Both the position numbers and the translations under genes were made by a program. Shown in pieces: positions 1-10,456 of a DNA stretch of 35,071 bases (the stretch's first letter is position 1; each line of letters opens with the position of its first letter). The stretch spans positions 1 through 35,071 of the forward strand of contig RCAB01000592.1 of NCBI GenBank assembly GCA_003640385.1. The letters run 5' to 3'. The notes below the pieces were generated by a model. The model was not told the origin of the DNA. It ran no database searches and worked only from the letters and a program-made list of their open reading frames with translations. Source of the stretch: Setaria digitata. Its lineage: Eukaryota > Nematoda > Chromadorea > Rhabditida > Setariidae.

Positions 1-1071
1 CATTCTTTCTTGTCTTTGTCCGGCAGCTTCACGTATTCTTTCTTGTCTTTGCCTGGCAGCTTCATGTATTCCTCTTTCTTTCTGAATCTTTTCCGGTGTT
101 CTTTCTTGTTTCTGCACCAAAGTTCCTCGTTCCCATTCTTGTTTCTGCCTACTAGCTTCGCGCAGTTGTTCTTGTTCTCCTCTCTCTGTGGTAGCTTCAC
201 GTATCTCTTCTTGCCCAGCAGCTACATGTATTTCTTCTTGTCTTTGAGGAACATTTTTTTGAGTCCCTTCATTCTTTTGTTCGGTAGTTTCAGGCATTCC
301 TTTTTGTTTCTTCACAATGCCTACAGGATGATCTTGTTTACATTCAGATTTTTTTCCTTCCCACTGTGCCGAAGTTCCACTTTCTATTTTTTCTTTCTGC
401 ATATTTATTCCAGGCGTTCGTTCTTGCTTCTGCATTGAAGTTTTATTTCCTTCCTGTGTCTGCGCTGGCGTTTCACTTCCTTGTTCTTTTACCTGTGCAG
501 TAGTTTCAGCCAGTTCATCTTTCGGTATGATAATGCCAGAAGCTTCTAATCTCCGTACGGTATTTTTATGCGTCTCTTGTTTTTGAGCAGTGGTTTTAGG
601 GCTTGTTTCATGCTTATGTACCGAAGTTCCGGTTACTTCTTCTTGCTTCTGCGTGGTTCCTTTTTGACTTTGCATGATAATTTCAGTTCTCCCTTCTTGC
701 TTTTGCCCAACAGTTTGAATTGGCATTTCCAGCTGTTGTTTGGGAGTTGAACTTTCTATCCCTTGATTTCTCCACAAATTTCTAGCTTTTCGTTTCTTTT
801 TCCAAGCAAAATTTCTAACGCTTTTTTTTTCCTGGGTGGTGGTTCCAGGCATTTCCGTGGAAATCTTAGTTTGTCTTCCCTCCTTCTCCATAGGAGTTAC
901 AACTGCTTCTTTTTGCAGTTCAGCGGCATTTGCCGCCTTTTGCATTGAAGATGAAGTTTCTGCAGTTGTTGTCTTCTTCAATGTAGTTGATGTTCCGGAT
1001 GCTCCAGCTTCTTGCTTTTGTTCGAGACTTCTATTTATCTCTTTTTCTTTGTGCGCATGAGCTCCCCGCAT
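1..1071 (-). CDS. Gln/Glu/Lys-rich repeat protein, N-terminal part, cut by window edge
   Basis: One frame stays open from an ATG at 1069-1071 to the first base of the window: 357 codons, no stop, and the protein continues beyond the edge. The start lies two bases after a CAG acceptor (minus ATATTTCAG), so this is either the trans-spliced first exon or an internal exon. The protein is hydrophilic, with no signal peptide or membrane segment. A QKQE core recurs at about residues 18, 123, 141, 163, 214, 309 and 320. Near the cut end it becomes a clean 11-residue tandem repeat (IHEAARQRQER, IREAAGQRQER). A basic run, KKKRKAR, at about 91-97 could be a nuclear signal. I recognise no domain. The long + strand frames opposite it are rich in Phe, Ser and Leu and are mirror images of this repeat. 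Function is unknown; the coding call rests on the open frame, repeat structure and splice acceptor. Confidence 0.7.
   Translation of the reverse strand, partial: MRGAHAHKEKEINRSLEQKQEAGASGTSTTLKKTTTAETSSSMQKAANAAELQKEAVVTPMEKEGRQTKISTEMPGTTTQEKKSVRNFAWKKKRKARNLWRNQGIESSTPKQQLEMPIQTVGQKQEGRTEIIMQSQKGTTQKQEEVTGTSVHKHETSPKTTAQKQETHKNTVRRLEASGIIIPKDELAETTAQVKEQGSETPAQTQEGNKTSMQKQERTPGINMQKEKIESGTSAQWEGKKSECKQDHPVGIVKKQKGMPETTEQKNEGTQKNVPQRQEEIHVAAGQEEIREATTERGEQEQLREASRQKQEWERGTLVQKQERTPEKIQKERGIHEAARQRQERIREAAGQRQERM
2..67. repeat. 33-bp tandem repeat, two copies, inside the coding region
   Basis: Bases 2-34 and 35-67 match at 30 of 33 positions. The period is 11 codons and matches the 11-residue protein repeat read on the minus strand. 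The array may continue past the left edge. Looser copies lie to the right. Confidence 0.8.
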
Positions 1072-1073
1072 CT

Positions 1074-1083
1074 CTGAAATATT
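1074..1083 (-). promoter_or_regulatory. Splice acceptor (cis or spliced-leader) before the repeat-protein ATG
   Basis: Minus-strand ATATTTCAG ends two bases before the ATG. This matches the nematode TTTCAG acceptor. No matching upstream coding exon was seen, so trans-splicing is plausible. Confidence 0.5.
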
Positions 1084-1274
1084 GCATTTTGAGACATATT
1101 ATTTAAAAAAAAAAAACAAATAAATATATAAAATTGAAGAAGTTCGTATGAATAACAACGCAATGGAAGCCAAATAAAGCCGCAGATATCATTAGTCTAA
1201 AGATATTAATTATCATCCTTACTAATTTGAAAATCCTTACGCTCTGCCACACACACCGTGCACTACATCTTATT

Positions 1275-1299
1275 ACTTGCACTATTTCGCAGTGCAAGT
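1275..1299. repeat. Perfect 9-bp inverted repeat with 7-base loop
   Basis: ACTTGCACT (1275-1283) and AGTGCAAGT (1291-1299) are exact reverse complements around ATTTCGC. A further GTGCAAGT follows at 1301-1308, so the left arm could pair with either copy. No tRNA or known RNA family is recognised. Confidence 0.5.
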
Positions 1300-1858
1300 C
1301 GTGCAAGTTGTGCTCGACTTAACATGCAAATCATGCCTGACTATCGAGAAGGAATTCTTCTGGCTAGCAGCGTAATGAAAAGTAGATTACTTGACAGTTG
1401 TTATCTTGATTTGCTGCTCATTTTACTGTCATCATATGTTTTTCTACAGAAAGCCTCTTTTACCATAATGCTATCGGCTGTGGTGAAAATAGCATCCAGA
1501 CAATTTTCTTCCACTGAACTGTTTCCAAGAATTGGTGCCTATGTTCGTTATTCTAGTCATCAGTCATTCTGAGCAAAATATTTTAATAACTGTAGAAAGA
1601 ATGCATGTCACTGTGCACCATCATCAACAAGTACAAAAAGTCATCATTTTTTATCTAGTTAGACAAATAACTTATTAATAGTTGGCGAATGATTATGAAA
1701 GTAAATCAGACATGGAAATTTAAACGCTATCCGTTTCCAGAAAGTTAAATTTTGCTTCGACTCCATTTTACGAAAAAAAGCAATATACAAGCATTAATTA
1801 TCTGTGTGGTTCTGCTTATAAGTTGCTTAATTTTTTTTTTTTTTTCTTATTGTAATTC

Positions 1859-2061
1859 ATAAGGCAAGAGTATTCGTCATTTTAGGATCTTTATTCTTCG
1901 GAATATGAAACTGCTATGTCAACTGCTGCCACTTATTTTTGATGAACAGCAATGTAATGCGATGGATGGCATATTATGAATATTGGAAGCATTGATTTGC
2001 ATGATAATTTATAAGGCAAGAGTATTCATGATTTTAGGATCTTTATTCTTCGGAATATGAA
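1859..2061. repeat. 51-bp direct repeat, copies at 1859-1909 and 2011-2061
   Basis: The copies begin ATAAGGCAAGAG and end GGAATATGAA/T, differ at two positions, and start 152 bases apart. Neither lies in a recognisable gene. It could be a local duplication or pieces of a dispersed repeat. Confidence 0.85.
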
Positions 2062-4014
2062 TATGATGTTGGCAGACTTTTGGACTGATTTAATTATCTT
2101 GATTTTTTGAAATAAACCTTCACTAGTGAGATATATGATTCTTACTTCACCTGTATTACAACTAATTAGTAAACTGAACTTTATTTCTTGTTTTATGATC
2201 ATTGAAATTCTTTAAAAAAATCAAGTGAATTTTATCTTACATATTTGATAAGCTGAAGATAACACAATTTCTAAAGTTTCATAATTAGAAAGATGGCGCT
2301 GAAGAGGCAGAAATTTGTTGTCAAACATAAAAACACTAGCATTTCTATTTAAAAAGCTCTTCAAAATTAAATGTTTTTATTGAACTTTTTTATACTTCTC
2401 TAAGTAACAACTGAAGTCAAATTTTCAGTTTTTCGATGCATTTGGCATCATTTTCATTTTCCAATTTTTCAACTTTTCACATGACTTTCTGCGAATTTGA
2501 AAGAGTCATCTGCCTGGATATGCGCTAGGAAGACTTCTGAATGTGTTTTCTTCTAGTGTTTAAAATTTTATTAAGAGAAAAGTTTCACGATCAATTTTCA
2601 TATTAAAAAAAAAAAAATTTCTGTTAAAAACATATATCTTCGTGAACTGGAAATAGAAATGAAACTTTTGTTAAGAGGATAGATTCTGAAGGTTATGAAC
2701 AAAATTGCGAAAAGAAATTCAAAAGTTGTAGACAAACAAATTTGAAATATCTACCAGATTTTGGATGGAGCATTGCGAGATGATTCTCGAGGATTCCTCT
2801 TGACACAGCATAACTTTCTAGCTAACTCTTAATGCTGAACTATTTACAATTCGGTAGCTTCAATAACATAGACTAGATTACTTTGCAATTAAAAACAAAT
2901 GGAGTCGGCAGAGTATGAGCAATATGTCAAAGATGATGTGACACCTTAGATTGTGATTATTCGCAGTGATTATCAGTAGCTTAGAAATAGGCTATTCCCC
3001 GGACTATGAGATTGATTCATTTGACATTTTATTTCTTTCTACTTTTTTAGGTGAGAAAAATTTTTCTTCTCAAGAGTAGCGCATAAATGAAATAAAGCCA
3101 AATTGAAAAAAAGGATGCATTGAAAGATAATTGAAGAAAGTGTTTAATTTACCTAACCAGGGACTAGGATAGAAATAAATGTTTCAATTTAGTAATTTAT
3201 GATGATTAAAATATCCTTTTAAAATATTTTTTACTTTATTCACTCTATTCTTCATTTGATCCCGAAAAATTACCATAACTCCTTTAAGTCAGCTTCATTA
3301 TTTTCAATTTCTTGTTTATGAGTTCAATTTTTAAACTTCAATCTGCATCACTTAAACAATTACAATACTATCACTATTTTTTTATCATCGCAGAGAACGC
3401 AATAAAAGTCACGATTTATATTTGTTAAAAAAAAAGATTTCCTGCTGATCGATGAAATGTAATATTTGTCAAGAATATCAGCTGAACAATGATTTTTCTA
3501 CGGGAGTCCAATTTCCATACAATAATTCCTTGTTTTTTTTTTCCGTTCTTCATCAAAAATTTGATAGCTACCACTATTTTCAAAGGTCTTGAATGCATTT
3601 TCTTTGCAGAACTTCTTGATCTGGTTAAGTGGTTCCAACCACTCAGAAGGAATTTAATTCCATTAGTTACTCAAAATATTTTAATTTTCCGGAATAGAGT
3701 ACTTATTAGAATAACACTCTTGGCATTTCAGAAATTCATTTAGCTACGTGTATATAAGTGTATATTTTATATATTTTGGAATGAATTTGACTTTCGAACA
3801 TCTGAGATTTTGGATGCAAAAGCAACAAAAGCCAAGCTTTTTCCATTACTTTCTTTCATATAGGTCATTCTAGCCGGTAATGCAACAAACAGATCAAGGG
3901 ATTATCAGATCGACTTCCCTAAAATATCAATCAAGATAAATTTTTTAGTTTAGAAAGGGAATTTCTTAAAGAAGCATTGGTCAAGATATGATCAACAATT
4001 TTTACAAAATATTG

Positions 4015-4015
4015 N
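4015..4015. other. Single-base assembly gap (N)
   Basis: A lone N in intergenic DNA. Unlike the Ns at 24018 and 26883, I see no long duplicate on either side, only weak AT-rich similarity (ATATGATCAACAA versus ATAAGATCAAAAA). Confidence 0.9.
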
Positions 4016-5257
4016 TGAAGATAAGATCAAAAAACTTTTCCTGAAAAAATGTTCAGAACATATTTTATAAATTTTCCCAATTTAGAGAATTTTATTAATG
4101 GCATATCTGTCTCCATTCTGTTCCTAACACTAATGAAGTAAAGTTGCCAATTCATTGAAAGTGAAGGCAAAAGCATGGCAGAAAAAATCTGAAAAACATG
4201 TTCAATTAGTGTCATTTCTTTCTGCGAATACCTTTGAATCGAAGCACATTATCAGGGTTTCAAATGAAACAAACTTAGCTTCAGCCATTTTACTGATTGG
4301 ATGTTCTGGACAGGAAAAACTCAATGAACGCATGATTTTCCTGAAATAATGACGTTCTGGAAACATGAAGATATATATGTACAAATATAATTGCATAAGA
4401 AGGATGATTAACAAATGAAGCTCTAAAGGCCATAAAATGTGAAGGTTTAAAATATACTCTCGAAGATAACAGTTTAGGAAGCTGTTGTTTCTCTCTTACA
4501 CTCTGTAAATTTCTCTGTTACACTTTCTCTAAACTCTGTAAAGAGTGAGCGAAAAAAAAGGGTTAAAACTAAAATGTCAGTTCAAAAGCATTTCAAAACA
4601 AATAGCAAATTTAAGTGCTAGGCAAACAACGTATGGGAAAAAGAATCTGTGGCCTGTTGAAATAGGATGAAATAGTGGAAGATGGCTTCAGACATGTATT
4701 ACTTCCTGAAGTTAAGGTACTAATTCTGAACTGCAACGAATATAGAGAAGATAAGAATCAAATATGGGCAGGAGTTTGGAAAGTGCCTAGTACAAGATTG
4801 TTATCATTGTATGATTCTTCTTTCTTCCATATTTATTGGAAAACCTTTATTGAAGTGCGCTTTGATTTCAAAATGTTTCATTTCTACTTAGAAAGCTGTT
4901 TGATTCGTTTCATCTCATAATAGCAGCTATGAATCTTCCTTTCAGTCTACTTAAAAATCACAAATGACAAATGGATGAAACAAATATCTTTCACTTCAAA
5001 AAACTTGATCGGAATTGAATTTCGATAAAAAAAGCTATTATTTCTAGGCTTATAAAAACTAATAATTTAAGTGAATCAGTTAATAAATGTTTGCTGAACA
5101 AAGCTAACTGATCAACAGTTCAACTCACATCTCATTGCTTCAGGAAGGATGATGAATCAAGATTGTTTTCTAAGTACTATATACATTCATTGCAGATGAA
5201 ACTTTCTTTTTTGCTTTTTAAATTGTTTCATTTGTTTTTTAAGAAGTTATGTGAGAA

Positions 5258-5266
5258 ATGTTTCAG
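5258..5266 (+). promoter_or_regulatory. Likely spliced-leader acceptor of the P450 gene
   Basis: AATGTTTCAG ends nine bases before the first ATG at 5276. No upstream coding exon is needed, because the protein already starts with its membrane anchor. It is therefore best read as a trans-splice site. Confidence 0.6.
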
Positions 5267-5275
5267 TGAACAGCA

Positions 5276-8200
5276 ATGGGTCTGGTAAGTGTGCTATTGG
5301 TTATATCGGTGATTTTACCGTTAGTTCATTTTATAATAAAAAAGCTCAGAGCCATATTGAATCAAGTTGGTGCGTTGCAAGGACCACCAACTTTACCCAT
5401 TATCGGCAATTTACATCAACTTCACTTTAAACCAGATGGTATATACTTTTGTCATTTTATACCTGTTATTTGAAATTTTTAAATCAAACCTATAATTGAA
5501 GCAAAAGAAGTAAAATTTTGCAAATTGCTATCTTAGGAAGCAGGATGTTTAAGAAGGTTCAGTACTTTAATTATATGTATAAGAATAGTTTACATCTAAG
5601 GTGTTATTATTTTCTCAGCATGAGATCCAGAATCCTAAACTTTTCTCGATAAATATCGATTGATTAAATGTGAAAAAAATTCGCTCCATTCCTGACTCCT
5701 CATTTAGATTTTCAAAATTAATCGAAGTCTGTTCAAACTATTCATTGAAATGAGTGAAGTTCTCTCGTCCTTTCACTGGTAGCAAAAGAGCCTAAAAAAG
5801 CAGCTATCACCAAGATAAGACTCTGCTGTACGTTAGCCATAGCCACTTCAGATTCTTATTTCTTCAGAATTCTTCGAACAAGCTCAAGGCATCGGATATA
5901 TGCTACAAGCCCGCGGGGAACGCATCAGCCGAATTTGGTTTGGGCCTTGGCTATGGGTACTGCTGTACGGAGCTGAGGAATGCGAAGCTATTCTTGGTAG
6001 TACTAAAATTTTGGATAAACCACTTCAGTATAGATTTCTAAGCAGTTGGATTGGACAAGGATTACTTACCAGGTTTTTTTTCAAACTGACTGATAATTCT
6101 TACACCGGCACATCATCACATTCCAAAGCTTGATCATTTTTATATCTGCATAAAAGCTGTAAAAAGTTTAATTGCGATTTTACTTGACTGAAGTGTAGTA
6201 TTTATAAACTCAGAGCCGAAAATTCTATATTTCACTTCCTGTGTCGTTTTAAAGTCCTCATGGATTTCCAATGGTGATTTATGATAGATCACTAAAACTT
6301 ATGAATGCTCTAGAATCAAAAGAAAGAACTTTTGCTAATCGATGAAATTCTCACAAATCTCTTAAAAAAATCATATTTTAAAAGCAAAGAAAATTAGAAG
6401 AGGGTGCAAATGGTTACTGTAACATGAACAAAAAAATTGTTTCTGCGGAAAAGTGACATCCAACTTAAAAAGGACAGAGATAATTTAGATGATAAAAGAA
6501 CGGAAAAGACAAAAATGACAAAAATGAAAATTACCCTCAAAAACTCTTTGTCTCAATAATCACAATTGCGCTTCTTTACTTTGATGTACGTGACAGGACT
6601 GAAGTCAGTTCAGTACAACAGAATAAATATCATTAACGATCATCAGGATGTTAAAATTCAATGTTTCATATTTATACATGCAAAGTACTAACTCAGTGAC
6701 AAGAAGAGTTAACTAATTAATCAAGCAGGAATCATTAGTCATATCATTGAACTTCGTTTACTTCCTTCTTTCTATTTCATTTGTCCCATTTCAATCGTTT
6801 ATTCTCATTTTCCTCTTTTCTCGTCACTTTCTCTTACTTGAAAATATTTCTTTTTTTTTCTTCATTTGATTTTTGGCACTATTTCAGCGAACCAAAAAAG
6901 TGGCGAATACGACGAAAACTTCTGACGCCGACATTTCACTATGATATACTGAAGGATTTTGTTGGTGTGAGAATCGGTTAAAATACTCTGTAAAAAAAGA
7001 TGCCAGATCAGTTAAAATGAGAGTGATACTGGGACTGCAAGCATTTGAAAAACAAATTTTATCATTCTACTTCAGATGATAAATGAAGTGAATCCTTAGG
7101 TATATGATAAGCATGGACGAACATTACTACGCAAATTCCAAGCATTGTGTGGCAATCAGTACAATGATATATTCCATATGATATCACTATGCACCTTGGA
7201 CGTTATCTGTGAGGCTGCCCTTGGAACTCACGTTGATGCCCAGAACAAATCCTCACCTTACTTGGATGCTGTTTACCAGTTTGCTTATTTAGCATATTTT
7301 AATGATAATTGAAAACTTGATAAATTAATAAATACACAACAGTGATAATGAAAAATTGAGAATTAGAATATTGCCGAATTGTTTAAAAGTTTAACTTGAG
7401 AAAAATTTTGTGAAAAATTGAAAGAGAACTGAAAAGAGAACATTTAAGGATAAAATATATAATTCATCAGCGAACACTAAAGCCACAATTCTACTCTGAC
7501 ATTATTTATGATACATTCGGCAATGGGAAATATGAAAAGAGGTGTACTGAAATACTTCATGAATTTACTAAAACGGTTTGTTGGCAGTGTCCTTCCTTCC
7601 CTTTCAAAAGTCAAAATCAAAATTTTTTTTATTGAACTTTTTCTCTTATTTTAATATTTTTTGGTAAGTAAATTGAATTTTGTTACAGAAAGTTGAGGCG
7701 AGGCGAGTTTTTCTTTTTTTTTAAAGTGAAAAACCTTTTAGTGGAACTAAAGGTGGATTTTACAGGCAATTGCAAATCGTAAAAAGTTGATAGATGAAGC
7801 TGGAAGTATTGATGAACTAAGAGACAAAGAAACAACATCAGGTATGAAATTGCTCGAGGAACATACCATCACTCATGAATCTCTTAAATGAAATATTACT
7901 TTCAGGTAAACGGCGATTGGCTCTTTTGGATTTCATGTTAGATTTACATGCGAGGGGTGAAATACCAATGGAAGGTATACAGGAAGAAGTGGATACATTC
8001 ACTTTTGAAGTTCATTTCTATTTTGTTTTCATTTTAGTGTTGAATCTATCAAAATGTTAGCTACTAAGTTTAACTCAACAAATGAGTCAATGTTTGGTGA
8101 TCTATGGAAAGGCATAAATGAATGAAATGATCAAGAAATGATTCAAATTGTCTTCTACTAAGGCGGAGAGGAAGTGAAAAACTGCTGATATAATCACTTC

Positions 8201-9306
8201 TTTCAAACGATTTCTAGGCACATGATACAACTTCAACAAGCATAAATTGGTTTTTGCACTTAATGGGTACCAATCCAGAAATCCAAGCAAAAGTTCAAGA
8301 AGAAGTAGACAGAGTTTTGGGAGCAGGTATTTTAGTAAAAGATTATGTGAAAAATTATACAAAAAAGTTTTAAAAATTCGTTTTACATTCCTTTTGGCAT
8401 ATATTCTCGAACAGACAAATAATAGTTATTCCAGATGACAGACCTATAACTTATGATGTCCTTGGAGAACTAAAGTTCATGGAAGCTTGTATTAAGGAAG
8501 TATTACGATTATTTCCCAGTGTTCCTCTTCAAGCTCGACAATTAACTGAAGCTACAAAAATTGGTTCAAATTTTTGTTTCAGAAAGCTCATAAGGAATTT
8601 TTGTTCTAGGATATAATTTCCATTGCCTATATTGATTGTTTTTTTTTTTTTCAGTTTTATTTTGAATGCAAAAAATCAGATTTTAAACTTGAATTTCCCT
8701 CACAACGGACAAAAGCTCGAAAGTCCGAATTTCAGGAGACAAAATGCTACCACGTGGTACAAGTGTCGCTATCATTGCATCAATGGTTCATCGAGATGCA
8801 CGATATTGGCCAGATCCCGAAGTTTTCAATCCACAGCGATTCATTAATAATCATCCAAAGCACCCCTTTGCGTACATTCCATTCTCTGCTGGAGCCAGAA
8901 ATTGTATCGGTACTAGAACTTGGAAATTTTCTTGAACGGAAATTCTTAAAAATTAAGTTGAATAGTATTCATCATTGTTATGGTACTGAAGAATTTAAAC
9001 TGACAATAGAAATTTGAAAAAAATCGGAGGATAATTAATTCATATAGGCATAGCAATATGGTATAAAAAGTCACAAAATTTATGGAACCTTTCATTTCAA
9101 GAAAATGAACGCTTCTTGTAGGACAACGATTTGCACTTATGGAGGAGAAGTGTATTCTTGCACTAATAATGCGTCATCTGAAAGTGAAATCGAAACTACG
9201 TACCGACCAGATGCGTGTATCCGCTGAACTTGTGATTCGACCTTTATTTGGCAACAACATACGATTTGAACCACGCAAAATCGGAGACTATGTGCAGATT
9301 CCTTAA
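5276..9306 (+). CDS. Cytochrome P450, CYP4 clan (11 exons)
   Basis: A haem monooxygenase of the ER membrane; CYP4-clan enzymes typically hydroxylate fatty acids, eicosanoids or sterol-like substrates. The substrate here is unknown. Exons: 5276-5438, 5868-6072, 6888-6966, 7100 to about 7291-7300, 7471-7575, 7766-7841, 7906-8009, 8218-8326, 8435-8563, 8736-8909, 9122-9306. They give about 506-509 residues, the normal CYP4 length. Motifs in order: N-terminal hydrophobic anchor (about 3-22); hinge GPPTLPIIGN; C-helix WRIRRK; I-helix FEAHDTTS (about 307-314), whose Glu matches the one that esterifies haem in mammalian CYP4s; EVLR as ExxR (about 366-369); FNPQRF; and the haem loop FSAGARNCIG with the thiolate Cys near 444. 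All junctions are in phase, but exon 4 lacks a GT donor. The usual Gly before HDTT is Ala. The family call is firm; the subfamily is not assignable by eye. Confidence 0.95.
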
Positions 9307-9444
9307 GTGTAATATTTCAGTTTCATTTTATCGACAATTCGCAAACCAACCAACGCACGTGATTCCTGCGTCACAAATCTGTAATATGCCGCGATGAAAA
9401 TCCTCTTCTACCTACTCATCATTTCATATAATTCTATACTAGAA

Positions 9445-9450
9445 AATAAA
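9445..9450 (+). terminator. Poly(A) signal AATAAA of the P450 gene
   Basis: A canonical hexamer about 140 bases after the TAA stop, in AT-rich 3' UTR. Confidence 0.7.
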
Positions 9451-10440
9451 TGAGTTCTCATGTAAAGTTATAAAAATCCTTTCATTCGATTTAGAAGTAT
9501 TGCGCATCACGATCTTTTACATGCGATTACACATTCGAAATCACTTCTGACCTAACTGAATGTGCAAAACTATGCATATCATCCCGAACTTAGACTGGTC
9601 CATATCACTTATGTCATTCGAAAATAAGTTATCTTGGACTAGTTTTCGTCAGTTTCTGTGAGATATTTTCACTGTGATGCTTTTGCGGCGAAATATGTAA
9701 TAAATGACTGGCTGCAGTAATATCTCATATTTTCTCATCAGTATTGATATTTTAGTTATATGTGTATTTTAATGCAGTGAATTCGAACTAAGCCATCTTA
9801 GGACTTTCGCCTTTTTTCTCTGAAAATTGCCTACTGAATGGAATATCAACTAGGAAGCATTCTAATGTGAGTGAAATCAGTTCGAACACCTGAGCCGATA
9901 AGGATAAAAGTCGAAAGAACTTTGTGAAAAAGTGTCTACTTGATAATTAACAATGGTACATCCACTTCTCTCTCCATTCAACTGCACTTGACTTGCATGC
10001 CTATAAAGAGAAGCACGAATTGATGATCTTAGAAGTCTGAGTCTCAACGGCAGACTTTCTCAGTGAAACATTAAACTAGTAGAAGGCAATACCCACAGAC
10101 AGACTATGAGAAAACTAGCTAGTTAGCATCCTTTTGACCGTGCTGTCTTTTCCTGCTCCTCATAAAGACAGTACGGCCTTAAGCTTAAGTGACATTAGGC
10201 ATGGTTGGAAGTGATGTCCAGGGTATGTCCGTGGTTAGGCATTTGTTGTGGATCAGTTGCCAGGAGGTTGGTTGGATTATGGTATTACTGCTGGTGTACT
10301 GTGGAAAGAGTGGATCACGGAATCGATGTGAGATATTGTCGCATCACTTTTTCTGTGTATGGTACGGTATGTAGCGGGAGGCTGTAATATGCTGTCTTCT
10401 TGTACTCCTAGAGTCAGATGTTTCCTGTAAACTTTGAACC
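9451..10440. other. Intergenic region between the P450 and CNOT10 genes
   Basis: About 1 kb with no recognised gene. Bases 10190-10390 are unusually G/T-rich for the window and are open in two overlapping plus frames of about 60 codons, with no known domain. A hairpin lies at 10138-10176. The region probably holds the CNOT10 promoter and outron. Confidence 0.6.
10138..10176. repeat. Hairpin: 13-bp stem, 13-base loop
   Basis: CCGTGCTGTCTTT (10138-10150) pairs with AAAGACAGTACGG (10164-10176). The only deviation is one G-T wobble. No T-tract or known RNA family accompanies it. Confidence 0.55.
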
Positions 10441-10448
10441 TTCTACAG
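10441..10448 (+). promoter_or_regulatory. Likely spliced-leader acceptor of CNOT10
   Basis: TTCTACAG lies eight bases before the ATG at 10457. A weaker GAGTCAG directly precedes an upstream in-frame ATG at 10418, so use of the earlier start cannot be excluded. Confidence 0.5.
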
Positions 10449-10456
10449 AGATATCA

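Larger units (their letters stand above)
1083..5257. other. Gene-poor intergenic DNA
   Basis: I found no exon set here that joins in phase or resembles a known protein. The longest open frames (for example 1258-1572, 3489-3743 and 4675-4920 on the plus strand) have the composition of the surrounding AT-rich DNA and no recognisable domain. The stretch holds a direct repeat, a small hairpin, poly-T and poly-A tracts, and an N at 4015. It presumably includes the upstream regions of both the repeat protein (leftward) and the P450 gene (rightward). Confidence 0.6.

Noticed and set aside
10..438. 142-codon plus-strand frame rich in Phe, Ser and Leu, and similar frames to about 1060
   Set aside because: They are the mirror of the minus-strand Q/E/K-rich repeat. 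The minus frame is continuous over 1071 bases, while these are broken and have no known domain.
1258..1572. 104-codon plus-strand ORF
   Set aside because: No recognisable domain, no supporting splice acceptor and ordinary composition; not convincing as a gene.
10019..10065. Possible C/D-box snoRNA (TGATGAT followed by CTGA)
   Set aside because: No terminal stem and no properly placed D box or C'/D' pair.
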